Source: JAHEZL01 sp046074525 (GTDB taxonomy: Bacteria > Bacteroidota > Bacteroidia > Flavobacteriales_C > GCA-002722245). From it: 64,000 bases of DNA. Both the position numbers and the translations under genes were made by a program. Shown here one piece after another: positions 53,880-63,382 of the stretch; the stretch's first letter is position 1, and each line of letters opens with the position of its first letter. Where the stretch lies: NCBI GenBank assembly GCA_046074525.1, contig JBJTOK010000067.1, positions 43,042-107,041 on the forward strand, written 5' to 3'. The notes under the pieces were generated by a model, which did not search any database, had not been told where the DNA came from, and saw only the letters and a program-made list of their open reading frames with translations.

Positions 53880-55892
53880 ATGCAAAAAAGGTACTTAGCT
53901 AAAGGAATTGCTGTTGTTTCTACGGTTTTGCTGGCGTCGTGCGCCACATACTGGAAAGGGGATTATTCCCTCGGCGAAAAACTAGTGTTGCGTAAGGCTC
54001 AGGTGAGTGGAAATAGTGAGGATTATGCTACTGCACAAGAGTTTTATACTGCGGTTTACAACGAACATAAAGACGATGCTTTCCTCAATTATAAAATGGG
54101 AGCAACCTATTTGTTGCAAGGTCAGGTAGCCAAAGCTGTTCCGCATTTGCAAGCAGCAGAAGCAAAAAGTGCGTCGCTTGAAGCTATGTATCTTTTCCGT
54201 TACGGACAAGCAATGCAGAAAACCGGTAACTACAAAAAGGCAGCTGAGCTCTTTGCTAAATTCAAGGAAAGTGCAAAAGCTGCCGATCTCAAGTATACCA
54301 ATGTTGATTTGTACATCAATCAGGTGAACTTCGCTTTGAAGGCGGTGGAAAGTCCTGTCAATGCTACTATCAGCAATATGGGTGATGCTATCAATACATC
54401 TTATTCCGATGGTTTGCCAAACGTTACAGCCGATGGAAAAACGCTTGTGTTTACATCAGCACGTGCCGGAGGAAAGGGATCTGAGAATGTAACAGATGGA
54501 AACTATTACCAGGATATCTACAGCTCAACATGGGACGGTAAAAAATGGTCGCAGGCAGCAATGCTTGAAGGAGCCATTAATACAAGTGGTCATGATGCCA
54601 ATACCAGTGTTTCTCCTGATGGGATGAACATTTTCCTTTACAGGAATATTCAGGAAGCTAATTATCACACTGGTTCCGGAGATTTATATGTTTCTGCAAA
54701 AGAAGCAAACGGACAGTGGGGGGCGGCCAAGCAGGTGCCTTTCATGAATACCGACTATTTTGAGGCGGGAGCCTGTGTTTCTGCCGATGGCAAAAAAGTG
54801 TTTTTCATCAGCGAAAGAAACGATGTGCTCCACAAGAACTTTGGTAATACCGATATTTTCATGATGGAGAAGAAGGATGACAGCACCTGGACAGCGCCAT
54901 TCAATATCGGATCGGTAGTGAATACGCCGCAGGATGAAATCGGATTGTTTATTCATCCTGATAGCAAGACTTTGTTTTTTGCTTCTTCCGGTCATGATGA
55001 TAATATGGGGGGCTATGATATCTTCAAAACTACTTATGAAAATGGCGCATGGTCAAAGCCGGTTAACCTGGGTTATCCTATCAATACCTTCCGTGATGAG
55101 CGTCATTTCGTGATGTCTTTCGATGGCAGTAAGGCTTATTATACCTCGCAAACCAATCCTAATCGTACGGATTTGGATATCTACCAGATCAATCTCGCGA
55201 ACTATGATGTGATGACAGGCGAAAGCAAAAAAGTGGTGTTGTTGAAGGGGAATATTGCTGACAACGCTGGTAAGCCAGTGGCTTCGGAAGTATTTATCCG
55301 TAATGCCGACAGTAGCAATGTATCACGTGTAGCAGCTAATGATAAGGGTGCTTTTGCCTACAACATGCTGGCCGGACAGAAATATTATGTTGAAGCTGCT
55401 ACGCCTGGATTCAAAATGTTTAAGGATTCTGTTCAAACTCCGGCTGATACCAGAGAATTTCCATTCACAGCTGTTATGGAAAGAGTGCAACAGGAAAATG
55501 CAATCGGGAATACTACGACCGAGGTTGCTGCTCCTGCCAATAGAGAAATTTTCGAAGTTGAACACCTCATCTTCACAGAAACCATGGATTCGCTAAAATT
55601 CGGACCTAAATCGAGAGCAATCATGGCTAAGGATATTGAGAAACTGAAGAAAGAGGCTTACCTGAAAATCAAGATTACCGGACATTATTATGGTGATAGC
55701 GATGCTAAGGTTTGTGAAGCACAATCCAGAAAACTGGCCGATTATGTGCGAACAAAGTTTGTCGCTCAGGGTGTTCCTTTTGAAAGAATCAAGATTGAGG
55801 GGGCAGGTAATTCGCAGCCATTGACAAATGATACCAAAAGCAAAAAAGGCAAAGCGGACAATACGCGTATCGACGTGCTGCTGGAATACTAA
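53880..55892 (+). CDS. OmpA-family lipoprotein with TPR, PD40 and CRD domains (PorE-like architecture)
   Basis: 670 residues with lipobox Cys21 ('STVLLASCATY'). Order of domains: TPR-like helices (about 30-150), a beta-propeller of PD40/WD40-like repeats (about 160-430; 'ADGKTLVFTSARAGGKGSEN', 'ADGKKVFFISERND'), a carboxypeptidase-regulatory-like domain (about 450-530) and a C-terminal OmpA domain ('IKITGHYYGDSDAKVCEAQS', 'RIKIEGAGNSQPLTND') that binds peptidoglycan. This is the layout of PorE of the type IX secretion system, but also of other bacteroidete OmpA lipoproteins, so the T9SS role is a suggestion. A TATTTTTG -7 box lies about 40 nt upstream. Confidence 0.85.
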   Translation: MQKRYLAKGIAVVSTVLLASCATYWKGDYSLGEKLVLRKAQVSGNSEDYATAQEFYTAVYNEHKDDAFLNYKMGATYLLQGQVAKAVPHLQAAEAKSASLEAMYLFRYGQAMQKTGNYKKAAELFAKFKESAKAADLKYTNVDLYINQVNFALKAVESPVNATISNMGDAINTSYSDGLPNVTADGKTLVFTSARAGGKGSENVTDGNYYQDIYSSTWDGKKWSQAAMLEGAINTSGHDANTSVSPDGMNIFLYRNIQEANYHTGSGDLYVSAKEANGQWGAAKQVPFMNTDYFEAGACVSADGKKVFFISERNDVLHKNFGNTDIFMMEKKDDSTWTAPFNIGSVVNTPQDEIGLFIHPDSKTLFFASSGHDDNMGGYDIFKTTYENGAWSKPVNLGYPINTFRDERHFVMSFDGSKAYYTSQTNPNRTDLDIYQINLANYDVMTGESKKVVLLKGNIADNAGKPVASEVFIRNADSSNVSRVAANDKGAFAYNMLAGQKYYVEAATPGFKMFKDSVQTPADTREFPFTAVMERVQQENAIGNTTTEVAAPANREIFEVEHLIFTETMDSLKFGPKSRAIMAKDIEKLKKEAYLKIKITGHYYGDSDAKVCEAQSRKLADYVRTKFVAQGVPFERIKIEGAGNSQPLTNDTKSKKGKADNTRIDVLLEY

Positions 55893-55903
55893 GATCTTTT
55901 ACA

Positions 55904-56902
55904 GTGTCGTTTGAAAACATTATCCGCGAGATAAAGAAAAAGGAAGTAAAACCTATTTATTTCCTCTCCGGCGACGAAGCTTATTACATCGATTATATTT
56001 CCGATTTCATTGAAGAAAACCTTATTCCCGAAGAGGATAGGGCCTTCAATCAATCGGTGTTTTACGGCAAGGATGTTGATCTGCAAAACGTAATTAACCT
56101 TGCCAAGCAGTTTCCCATGATGGGCGATCGCCAGCTTATTATTGTTCGTGAAGCCCAGGATATACGAAACTTTGAACCTCTGGAATTGTATCTTAAACAA
56201 CCGCAGGCTACAACAGTGTTGGTGTTTTGCTATAAAGGGAAAACACTGGATAAGCGCAAAACGATTTCCAAAGTCATTGATAAGACCGGAGTTCTCTTTG
56301 AATCGAAAAAGCTGTACGACAACCAGATTCCCGAATGGATTGTGAGGTACGTGGAAGGGAAGGATTTTAAAATCGCTCCGAAAGCTTCGGTGTTGTTGAG
56401 TGAATTCCTCGGCAATGAATTGTCGAAAATCACCAATGAGGTGGATAAGTTGTGCATTTTACTGCCGGCCGGTTCACAAATTACGCCCGAGGTGATTGAG
56501 AAAAACGTAGGGATCAGCAAGGATTACAATATTTTTGAACTCAACAATGCTTTGGGCAGCAAGGATGTGGAAAAAGTAATGCGAATTGTGCATTATTTCG
56601 CTGCTAACCCGAAAAGCAATCCTCTGGTAGTAACGCTTTCTACTTTGCATGGCTTCTTCCTGAAGGTGATGGTGTATCATTTTTCTCCTGATAAAAATCC
56701 AGAGACGCTGGCGGCTACAATGAAAGTGAGCCGCTTCTTTATCAAAGATTACCAGCTGGCGGCGAAGAATTATCCGCCGAAAAAAATCAGTCAGGTTTTT
56801 GAGTTACTCAATGAATATGATCTTAAATCGAAGGGCGTTAATAATCCAAGTACTTCGGAAGGTGAGCTATTGAAAGAGCTGGCCTACAAAATCCTGAGAT
56901 AG
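55904..56902 (+). CDS. holA: DNA polymerase III subunit delta
   Basis: 332 residues from GTG 55904, which begins 'MSFENIIREIKKKEVKPIYF'. 'IYFLSGDEAYYIDYISDFIE' is the HolA N-terminal hallmark; the AAA+-like body and the C-terminal helical collar ('LAAKNYPPKKISQVFELLNE') follow. The delta subunit opens the sliding clamp for loading onto DNA. It starts 11 nt after the PorE-like gene and is followed 1 nt later by an unknown secreted protein. Confidence 0.9.
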   Translation: MSFENIIREIKKKEVKPIYFLSGDEAYYIDYISDFIEENLIPEEDRAFNQSVFYGKDVDLQNVINLAKQFPMMGDRQLIIVREAQDIRNFEPLELYLKQPQATTVLVFCYKGKTLDKRKTISKVIDKTGVLFESKKLYDNQIPEWIVRYVEGKDFKIAPKASVLLSEFLGNELSKITNEVDKLCILLPAGSQITPEVIEKNVGISKDYNIFELNNALGSKDVEKVMRIVHYFAANPKSNPLVVTLSTLHGFFLKVMVYHFSPDKNPETLAATMKVSRFFIKDYQLAAKNYPPKKISQVFELLNEYDLKSKGVNNPSTSEGELLKELAYKILR

Positions 56903-56903
56903 C

Positions 56904-57794
56904 ATGAAAGTAAAATTGCTTGTTTCATTCTTGCTGATGAGCTTTTCTTTTTTCGGAAATACCCTGGAAAAGGAACTCAAAAATCTTGAAGGGATCTGGA
57001 TTGCCGAACCCTATTACAATTCTTTTGTGAAAACAAGTAGTGCTATCCGTTCCAAATCTTCATTTGATCCCACTGATCCTTTTGGACTCAGAATTAACAG
57101 TAAAGATGTTCAGGATGGTGTATTGTCAATGGGATTTAGTTGTTTGCATGACCATTTCACCCGACCGGAAGCAAGTAATTACATTGTTTTGCCAGAGTAT
57201 AACGACACTATCCGTCAGCCGATTTTTAAAGTGCAGATTAAAAAACCGGATTCTTTACAATACTATGAATTACAGGATGTTTATCTCTATTTTGGGAGTC
57301 CGCTTTATTTTTCCTGGCACTATGGAAAAGACACGAGCTTGACCATATTGATTCCGGCCAGTGCGGAATATCCGGAAAAAACAATAAAATACAAAAGAGT
57401 GCTTCGTCACAGCGCAGCATCTTTTCCTTTTCCTAGTCCCATTTACAGCTTTACCAGAAAAATCTCACTTTCGGGTCACTTTGAATTGAGAGATAGTTTA
57501 GGGAATTTAAGGACAAAGGATTTTTATATCGACGCAAACGGAGTAGCAAAAGGAGATTCACTATTTGAAAATAAAATATACGAGTTCAATACAGATATTT
57601 ATTGCGGAGAACCGCTTTATTGTGACATAGTATGCTTTTATTGGGATGACGGGAAATTAACGCATTACGCATCTTATATTTACAAGAGAATGGGTGAAAA
57701 AAGAATTTTCTTTCATGCTTTAGATAATGGTATTGTGGATGGCCGCCCTCAATTAGTACCCGGGAAGCTGATGTTTACCCTCGATAAAGATTAA
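56904..57794 (+). CDS. Exported protein of unknown function
   Basis: 296 residues with a signal peptide ('LVSFLLMSFSFFGN'). The body is beta-rich with many aromatic residues, and two Cys pairs may form disulfides. No motif recognised. It begins 1 nt after the holA stop, so it is probably cotranscribed, and ends about 100 nt before pyrG. Confidence 0.65.
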   Translation: MKVKLLVSFLLMSFSFFGNTLEKELKNLEGIWIAEPYYNSFVKTSSAIRSKSSFDPTDPFGLRINSKDVQDGVLSMGFSCLHDHFTRPEASNYIVLPEYNDTIRQPIFKVQIKKPDSLQYYELQDVYLYFGSPLYFSWHYGKDTSLTILIPASAEYPEKTIKYKRVLRHSAASFPFPSPIYSFTRKISLSGHFELRDSLGNLRTKDFYIDANGVAKGDSLFENKIYEFNTDIYCGEPLYCDIVCFYWDDGKLTHYASYIYKRMGEKRIFFHALDNGIVDGRPQLVPGKLMFTLDKD

Positions 57795-57852
57795 ATCACC
57801 GATTTCTTTCCACTATTTTTCCACATCTTCTTTAATAACCAGTGAATATTCT

Positions 57853-57860
57853 TAGCTTTG
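57853..57860 (+). promoter_or_regulatory. -7 box of the pyrG promoter
   Basis: TAGCTTTG fits TAnnTTTG exactly. A TTTA sequence 18 nt upstream could act as a weak -33 element. The box is 33 nt before the pyrG start. Confidence 0.6.
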
Positions 57861-57893
57861 CGTCCGGCTTATTAAAAACAGAGCTTCAAACCA

Positions 57894-59504
57894 ATGCCGG
57901 ATACCAAGTATATATTTGTAACAGGAGGGGTGACCTCATCGCTGGGAAAGGGAATTATTGCTGCGTCATTAGCTAAATTGCTACAGGCTCGCGGATATAC
58001 CGCCACAATTCAAAAATTAGATCCATACATCAATGTTGATCCGGGAACTTTAAATCCCTATGAGCACGGAGAATGTTTTGTTACCGATGACGGTGCCGAA
58101 ACCGATCTGGATCTTGGTCACTATGAAAGATTTTTGAACGTTAAAACTTCACAGGCCAATAACGTTACAACAGGAAAAATTTACCAATCGGTAATCAATA
58201 AAGAGCGCCAGGGAGCTTATCTCGGAAAAACCGTACAGGTGATTCCGCACATTACTGATGAAATAAAATTTAGAATTCAGGAGCTGGCCAAACAAGGTGA
58301 GTGGGATTTTGTGCTGACTGAAATTGGAGGTACTGTCGGTGATATTGAATCATTGCCATATATTGAGGCTGTTCGTCAGCTCAAGTGGGAACTGGGTGAC
58401 AGATGCATTGTTGTGCATTTGACGCTGATTCCTTACCTCGCCGCTTCAGGCGAGTTAAAAACAAAACCTACTCAGCATTCTGTTAAGAAATTGCTGGAAT
58501 ACGGCTTACAACCGGATGTTTTGGTGTGTCGTGCTGAGTACGACGTTCCTGCTGATGTAAGAAGAAAAGTAGCGCTTTTCTGTAACGTAGAGCCACAGGC
58601 TGTGGTAGCTTCCCTTGATGCAGAATCTATCTACGATGTTCCTCTGCTGATGATGGAAGAAAAGCTGGATGCAGTGGTATTGCAGAAATTCGGACTCAAA
58701 GTAGGGAAGTCGCCTGAAATGAAAGAATGGAAGGAGTTCTTGAAAAAATTGAAAAACCCTAAGAAGAAGGTGACCATCGGATTGGTAGGGAAATATGTTG
58801 AGCTGAAAGATTCTTATAAATCCATAGCTGAGTCCTTTATTCATGCCGGTGCTGCCAACGATTGCAAGGTAGAGCTGGAATGGATTCATTCAGAAGATGT
58901 GGATGCAGATACCAAAGATGAATTACTTGGTCACCTGAACGGTATTCTCGTTGCACCAGGATTTGGTGAAAGAGGTTTACAAGGGAAATTGACCGCTGTG
59001 CGTTATGCCCGTGAAAACAAAATTCCTTTCCTCGGTGTTTGTCTGGGTATGCAATGTGCTGTTGTGGAGTTCGCTCAAAATGTACTGAAGCTGAAAGGAG
59101 CAAGTTCTACTGAGCAGGATCCAAAAACAAAACATCCTGTAATTGGATTGATGGAAGAGCAAAAGAGTATCACCAAGAAAGGTGGGACCATGCGTTTGGG
59201 AACCTACCCTTGCAAGATAAAAAAAGGCACTAAAGCCTTTGAGATTTATAAATCAGCAGAGATTCAGGAAAGACACCGTCACCGTTATGAATTCAATAAC
59301 AAATACCTCAAACAATTTGAGGAAAAGGGAATGAGTGCTTCGGGTATCAATCCGAAAAACAATCTGGTGGAGATCATTGAACTCAAGAACCATCCGTGGT
59401 TTGTAGGTGTGCAATTCCATCCTGAATACAAGAGTACAGTTGCCAATCCGCATCCTTTGTTTTTAGGTTTTGTGAAGGCAGCAATAGAATTTTCTAAAAG
59501 GTGA
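57894..59504 (+). CDS. pyrG: CTP synthase
   Basis: 536 residues. The N-terminal amidoligase domain has 'FVTGGVTSSLGKGIIAASLA' and 'QKLDPYINVDPGTLNPYEHG'. The C-terminal class I glutamine amidotransferase domain has the catalytic Cys383 in 'FLGVCLGMQ' and His/Glu in 'GVQFHPEYKS'. It makes CTP from UTP, ATP and glutamine. It has its own promoter and runs into yidC after an 11-nt gap. Confidence 0.98.
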   Translation: MPDTKYIFVTGGVTSSLGKGIIAASLAKLLQARGYTATIQKLDPYINVDPGTLNPYEHGECFVTDDGAETDLDLGHYERFLNVKTSQANNVTTGKIYQSVINKERQGAYLGKTVQVIPHITDEIKFRIQELAKQGEWDFVLTEIGGTVGDIESLPYIEAVRQLKWELGDRCIVVHLTLIPYLAASGELKTKPTQHSVKKLLEYGLQPDVLVCRAEYDVPADVRRKVALFCNVEPQAVVASLDAESIYDVPLLMMEEKLDAVVLQKFGLKVGKSPEMKEWKEFLKKLKNPKKKVTIGLVGKYVELKDSYKSIAESFIHAGAANDCKVELEWIHSEDVDADTKDELLGHLNGILVAPGFGERGLQGKLTAVRYARENKIPFLGVCLGMQCAVVEFAQNVLKLKGASSTEQDPKTKHPVIGLMEEQKSITKKGGTMRLGTYPCKIKKGTKAFEIYKSAEIQERHRHRYEFNNKYLKQFEEKGMSASGINPKNNLVEIIELKNHPWFVGVQFHPEYKSTVANPHPLFLGFVKAAIEFSKR

Positions 59505-59515
59505 AATAAAATACA

Positions 59516-61420
59516 ATGGATAAAAATACGATCATAGGTTTTCTTTTAATAGGCTTGATAATTGTTGGATTTTCATGGTACAGTATCAGCACTGCTGAAG
59601 AAGCTCCTAAAAATGCCAAAACGGAAACTGTAGATAGAAAGTCGGCTCCAGCCACTGAAACTAAAGCGGCTGAAAAACCAGTGACATTGTCGGGTGTGGA
59701 TTCTCTCGCAAAAGATTCTATTGCGAAGCTTATTATTCAGGAGGGATTGAAAAAGGATTTCGGACTTTTCTATAAAGCAACCGAAGGGAATGCTAAGGAA
59801 ATAGTAGTGGAGAATGAGAAAATGAAAATCACCTTCTCTCCAAAAGGCGGTTATATCTCTAAAGTAGAATTGAAAGAGTATGATGCTTTCCACATTGATG
59901 GCAAGCCGTTGAATCTCTTCATTAAAGATTCTTCCTATTACCAGATCAACTTTAATCACGTTGGTAAAAAACTCAATACAAGGGATTTTTACTTTGTGCC
60001 TTCTTCGGGGAACTTTACTGTTAAAGGCAAGGAAAGTAAAGCTATCTCTTTTAAACTTTTGGCTGCCGACAATCCTAATAAATTCATTGAATTGGAATAT
60101 GTGATTCCGGGTAACAATTACAAAATCGATTTCAATGTGAATCTTGCGGGATTGGAAAGAGATATTTCAGGGACGGATAAAGGGCTGACTTTCGAGTGGG
60201 AGCAATACACGCCAAATCAGGAGAAAATTATTTCTGAGGAGAGAAAGGTGGCTACCGTTTTCTATTACAATCAGGATGAAGATGAGGATGATTATATCAC
60301 CGAAGGTTTGAGCGATGAAACGGAACCACTTGATTTCAATGTGAAATGGGTTTCGCTGAAACAACAGTTTTTCTCTTCAGCTATTTTCTCTGAGAAAGAT
60401 GTTTTCAAGGGCGGGAAAGTTTCCGCATATTTTAACGAAGATGATACCACCTATGTAAAGCGTTTGCGTGCGGAGTTGCCAATTCCTTTGGTAAGTGCCG
60501 GACTTACGAGCAACAAATATTCTTTTTACTTCGGTCCGAACAACTTTGATCAGTTGGAAGAGTATGGGGTGAATTTGGAAGATGAGGTGAATTTGGGGTG
60601 GGGAATTTTTGGATGGGTGAATGAATACTTCATGTATCCAATAGTGCAGCTGTTTGACAGCTGGGGCATTGCTGCAGGATTGATCATTATCCTGCTTACG
60701 CTGGTAATCAAAATGGTACTTTTCCCGATTACCTATAAAAATTACCTGTCCTCAGCGAAGATGAGGGTGATCAAGCCTGAACTGGATAAACTCAATGAAG
60801 CGAATAAAAATGCCGATCCGCTGAAAAAGCAGCAGGCTACGATGGAGCTTTACAGAAAGACAGGTGTTAATCCGATGGCGGGCTGTATACCGGCATTGCT
60901 TCAGATGCCAATCTTGTATGCCTTGTTCCGCTTGTTCCCAACCTTGATGGAGTTGCGCCAGGAACCTTTCCTTTGGGCAGAGGATTTATCGGCTTACGAT
61001 TCTATTTATGATTTCCCTGGTGATTTTGAAATCTGGGCTTACGGTAACCACATTAGTTTGTTTACCATCCTGATGGCGGTGTCGCTGTTTTTCTATACAC
61101 GTTTTACACAGCAGATGACGCCGAGTGCTTCTGCAAGTGGTGGAGGTGAAATGCAACAGGCTATTCAGAAGCAAATGAAGATTATGATGAACATTATGCC
61201 TATTTTGATGCTCTTTTTCTTTAACAATGTTGCTTCAGGTTTAACTTTCTACTATTTCCTTGCGAACGTAATTACTATCGGACAAACTGTTGCGATTAAG
61301 AAATACTTCGTGAATGAAGAGGCTATCATGGCCAAGATTGAGGAACATAAGAAGAAACCGGTTACAAAATCTCGTTTTCAGAAAAAACTTGAGGAGCTGC
61401 AGAATCAGCAAAAAAGATAA
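59516..61420 (+). CDS. yidC: Membrane protein insertase YidC
   Basis: 634 residues. An N-terminal membrane segment (about 8-25), a large periplasmic beta-supersandwich domain as in Gram-negative YidC, then the five-helix insertase core: 'AAGLIIILLTLVIKMVLFPI', 'AGCIPALLQMPILYALFRLF' and 'PILMLFFFNNVASGLTFYYF'. It inserts and folds inner membrane proteins with or without SecYEG. The tail is Lys-rich, a common ribosome-contacting feature. It follows pyrG by 11 nt, and a long hairpin lies after it. Confidence 0.97.
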   Translation: MDKNTIIGFLLIGLIIVGFSWYSISTAEEAPKNAKTETVDRKSAPATETKAAEKPVTLSGVDSLAKDSIAKLIIQEGLKKDFGLFYKATEGNAKEIVVENEKMKITFSPKGGYISKVELKEYDAFHIDGKPLNLFIKDSSYYQINFNHVGKKLNTRDFYFVPSSGNFTVKGKESKAISFKLLAADNPNKFIELEYVIPGNNYKIDFNVNLAGLERDISGTDKGLTFEWEQYTPNQEKIISEERKVATVFYYNQDEDEDDYITEGLSDETEPLDFNVKWVSLKQQFFSSAIFSEKDVFKGGKVSAYFNEDDTTYVKRLRAELPIPLVSAGLTSNKYSFYFGPNNFDQLEEYGVNLEDEVNLGWGIFGWVNEYFMYPIVQLFDSWGIAAGLIIILLTLVIKMVLFPITYKNYLSSAKMRVIKPELDKLNEANKNADPLKKQQATMELYRKTGVNPMAGCIPALLQMPILYALFRLFPTLMELRQEPFLWAEDLSAYDSIYDFPGDFEIWAYGNHISLFTILMAVSLFFYTRFTQQMTPSASASGGGEMQQAIQKQMKIMMNIMPILMLFFFNNVASGLTFYYFLANVITIGQTVAIKKYFVNEEAIMAKIEEHKKKPVTKSRFQKKLEELQNQQKR

Positions 61421-61445
61421 GCTTTTATATTTATTACTCTGTGTG

Positions 61446-61493
61446 CTCCGGAGCAGGCTTAAACTTAAGCCTTTGCTCCGGAGTACTTGTTTT
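61446..61493 (+). terminator. Long hairpin after yidC
   Basis: CTCCGGAGC...AGGCTTAA pairs with TTAAGCCT...GCTCCGGAG with a 2-nt bulge and a short loop, followed by 'TACTTGTTTTATTT'. It is likely a terminator, though the T run is broken. Confidence 0.7.
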
Positions 61494-61522
61494 ATTTATA
61501 TATTGGAGCAAAATAATTAGTT

Positions 61523-62275
61523 ATGGAAGGGAAAGTGACTACTTCAATTGAAAATGGAATCGGGAAAATAATTTTTGCTCATCCTAAGAGCAATTCTCTT
61601 CCAGGTGTTTTGTTGAATCAGCTGGCGAAAGCCATCAGTGATTTTGGTGCCGATAAGGAAGTTAAAGTGATTCTGCTGCTTTCTGAAGGTGATAAAACTT
61701 TTTGTGCAGGTGCATCCTTTGATGAATTGCTGTCGATTAACGATAAAGAAACCGGAAAGACTTTTTTCTCTGGCTTTGCCAAAGTGATACTGGCGATGAG
61801 AGCTTGTCCGAAATTTGTTGTCATTAAAGTACAAGGCAGGGCTATTGGTGGCGGAGTAGGGATAGTGGCGGCGGCAGATTATAGTTTTGCGTTGGCAACT
61901 GCATCAGTAAAATTAAGCGAGCTGACTATAGGCATTGGTCCATTTGTTATCGGTCCGGCCGTTGAAAGAAAAATCGGAGTAAGTGCATTTTCTTCTTTAA
62001 GCGTTAATTCTGCTCAGTGGCAAAGCGCGCAATGGGCTTTTGATAAAGGATTGTATTCGGCAATGTTTGAAAAAGAGGAAGAGCTTGATGCTGAATTATC
62101 AGCTTTATTGAAGAATTTATCGGGATCTTCTCCCGATGCAATGAATAAAATAAAGGAAATGTTGTGGGAAGGAACGGATCATTGGGTGAAACTCTTGCCT
62201 GAACGTGCCGCCATTAGTGGAGAATTGGTGTTGTCGGAACAAACAAAAGCAATTCTTTCTCAATTCAGGAAATAA
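61523..62275 (+). CDS. Enoyl-CoA hydratase/isomerase family protein
   Basis: 250 residues. Crotonase fold: 'LLLSEGDKTFCAGASFDELL' and 'GRAIGGGVGIVAAADYSFAL' form the oxyanion hole, and a Glu lies in 'VKLSELTIGIGPFVIGPA' at the position of crotonase Glu144. The second catalytic Glu of true hydratases is replaced by a non-acidic residue, so the enzyme may be an isomerase or act on another CoA ester. It is followed 11 nt later by an SDR gene, and the two are likely cotranscribed. Confidence 0.85.
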   Translation: MEGKVTTSIENGIGKIIFAHPKSNSLPGVLLNQLAKAISDFGADKEVKVILLLSEGDKTFCAGASFDELLSINDKETGKTFFSGFAKVILAMRACPKFVVIKVQGRAIGGGVGIVAAADYSFALATASVKLSELTIGIGPFVIGPAVERKIGVSAFSSLSVNSAQWQSAQWAFDKGLYSAMFEKEEELDAELSALLKNLSGSSPDAMNKIKEMLWEGTDHWVKLLPERAAISGELVLSEQTKAILSQFRK

Positions 62276-62286
62276 AATGTAATAAA

Positions 62287-62985
62287 ATGAATGTTGTTGT
62301 AACAGGCGCCAGTAGCGGAATTGGCTACGATGTGGTAAAAGAATTTGTAAGAAATAACGCTTCTCATATATATGTAATCAGCAGAAGTAAAGAGAAGTTG
62401 AACCGACTTAAAGAAGAGTGTAAATCATTGGGGTCTTCTGAAATCACAGTGCTGGCAATGGATTTGAATAGGTTGGATACCTCAGAATTGAAATCTGTTA
62501 TCGGAGAAAAAACGATTGATATATTAATTAATAATGCGGGTTCTTTGGTTAACGCGCCTTTTATGGAGATTAATGCAAAGCAATTGCAGGATGTTTATTC
62601 TACCAATGTTTTCGCCCCTTTCCTGGTAATACAAACCCTGCTGTCTAATATAGTTTCCTCCGAAATCGCGCACATAGTCAATATTGGAAGTATTGGGGGA
62701 GTGCAGGGATCATCGAAGTTTCCGGGGTTATCAGCGTATAGTTCGAGCAAAGCAGCTATTGCCGGATTAACAGAATGTCTCGCTGAAGAATTGAAAGAAG
62801 AAGGTGTAAAAGTGAACTGTCTTGCACTGGGCGCAGTAAATACAGAGATGCTAGCTGCTGCTTTTCCAGGCTATGTAGCCAATATCAATCCTTCAGAAAT
62901 GGCCAAATACATCGTTCATTTTGCACTGAATGACTATAAATATATCAATGGAAAGATAGTCTCAGTATCTTCTTCTACACCCTGA
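62287..62985 (+). CDS. Short-chain dehydrogenase/reductase, sepiapterin-reductase-like
   Basis: 232 residues. Classical SDR with TGASSGIG at 6-13, NNAG at 82-85, S135, and YxxxK as Y151/K155. The helix content and short length fit the SDR group annotated as sepiapterin reductase-like or 3-ketoacyl reductase-like. It uses NAD(P)H; the substrate cannot be told from the sequence. With the crotonase gene just upstream, an acyl-CoA or fatty-acid-related substrate is possible. Confidence 0.85.
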   Translation: MNVVVTGASSGIGYDVVKEFVRNNASHIYVISRSKEKLNRLKEECKSLGSSEITVLAMDLNRLDTSELKSVIGEKTIDILINNAGSLVNAPFMEINAKQLQDVYSTNVFAPFLVIQTLLSNIVSSEIAHIVNIGSIGGVQGSSKFPGLSAYSSSKAAIAGLTECLAEELKEEGVKVNCLALGAVNTEMLAAAFPGYVANINPSEMAKYIVHFALNDYKYINGKIVSVSSSTP

Positions 62986-63050
62986 GAAAAAATTTCCTCG
63001 TTCAAAATCAGTGGTTTAGCATTTTTAGTGAAATTTTTTTCTCCTTTTTT

Positions 63051-63080
63051 TTTGAAAATAGAAACTATGCACTACATTTG
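63051..63080 (+). promoter_or_regulatory. rrn promoter P1
   Basis: TTTG at 63051-63054, an 18-nt spacer and TACATTTG at 63073-63080, an exact match to the Bacteroidetes sigma-ABfr type consensus. It is about 300 nt before 16S rRNA. Confidence 0.8.
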
Positions 63081-63100
63081 CCCTCCCGATTTGACGGGGA

Positions 63101-63295
63101 GTTCTTTAAAAGGGTGAAACAAAGAGATAGATTTCGAAAGGTCTGAAAAAAAAAGTTTGAAAATTTTTCGAAAAAAATTTGGAAGTATAAAAAACCTCAC
63201 TATCTTTGCCACCCCAATTAAGGGAAAACGTTCTTAAAATACTTTGAATCTATCGGGCCGAAAGGTCAGAAAATATAGATAAAGTTCTTTGAAAT
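63101..63295 (+). promoter_or_regulatory. rrn leader with duplicated boxA-like and CGAAAGGTC motifs
   Basis: A boxA-like GTTCTTTAAA at 63101 recurs as GTTCTTTGAAAT at 63284-63295. CGAAAGGTCTGAAAA (63135-63149) recurs as CGAAAGGTCAGAAAA (63259-63273). GATAGATT (63126-63133) is complementary to AATCTATC (63247-63254). Each promoter is thus followed by its own antitermination-like set. Confidence 0.6.
63178..63208 (+). promoter_or_regulatory. rrn promoter P2
   Basis: TTTG at 63178-63181, a 19-nt spacer and TATCTTTG at 63201-63208, an exact consensus match. It is the nearer of the two tandem promoters, about 175 nt before 16S rRNA. Confidence 0.8.
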
Positions 63296-63382
63296 ATTGA
63301 AGGAAATTGAAACATATACCCGAGTCGAATTTATTCGACGATAAGTAATAATCTACTAGACAAAATTAAATAGATTATATCT

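Larger units (their letters stand above)
62986..63382. other. Non-coding region upstream of 16S rRNA
   Basis: 397 nt without a gene. It holds two tandem rrn promoters, repeated leader motifs and a short palindrome GTCGAAT-TT-ATTCGAC at 63324-63339. No tRNA or open frame of note. Confidence 0.8.
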
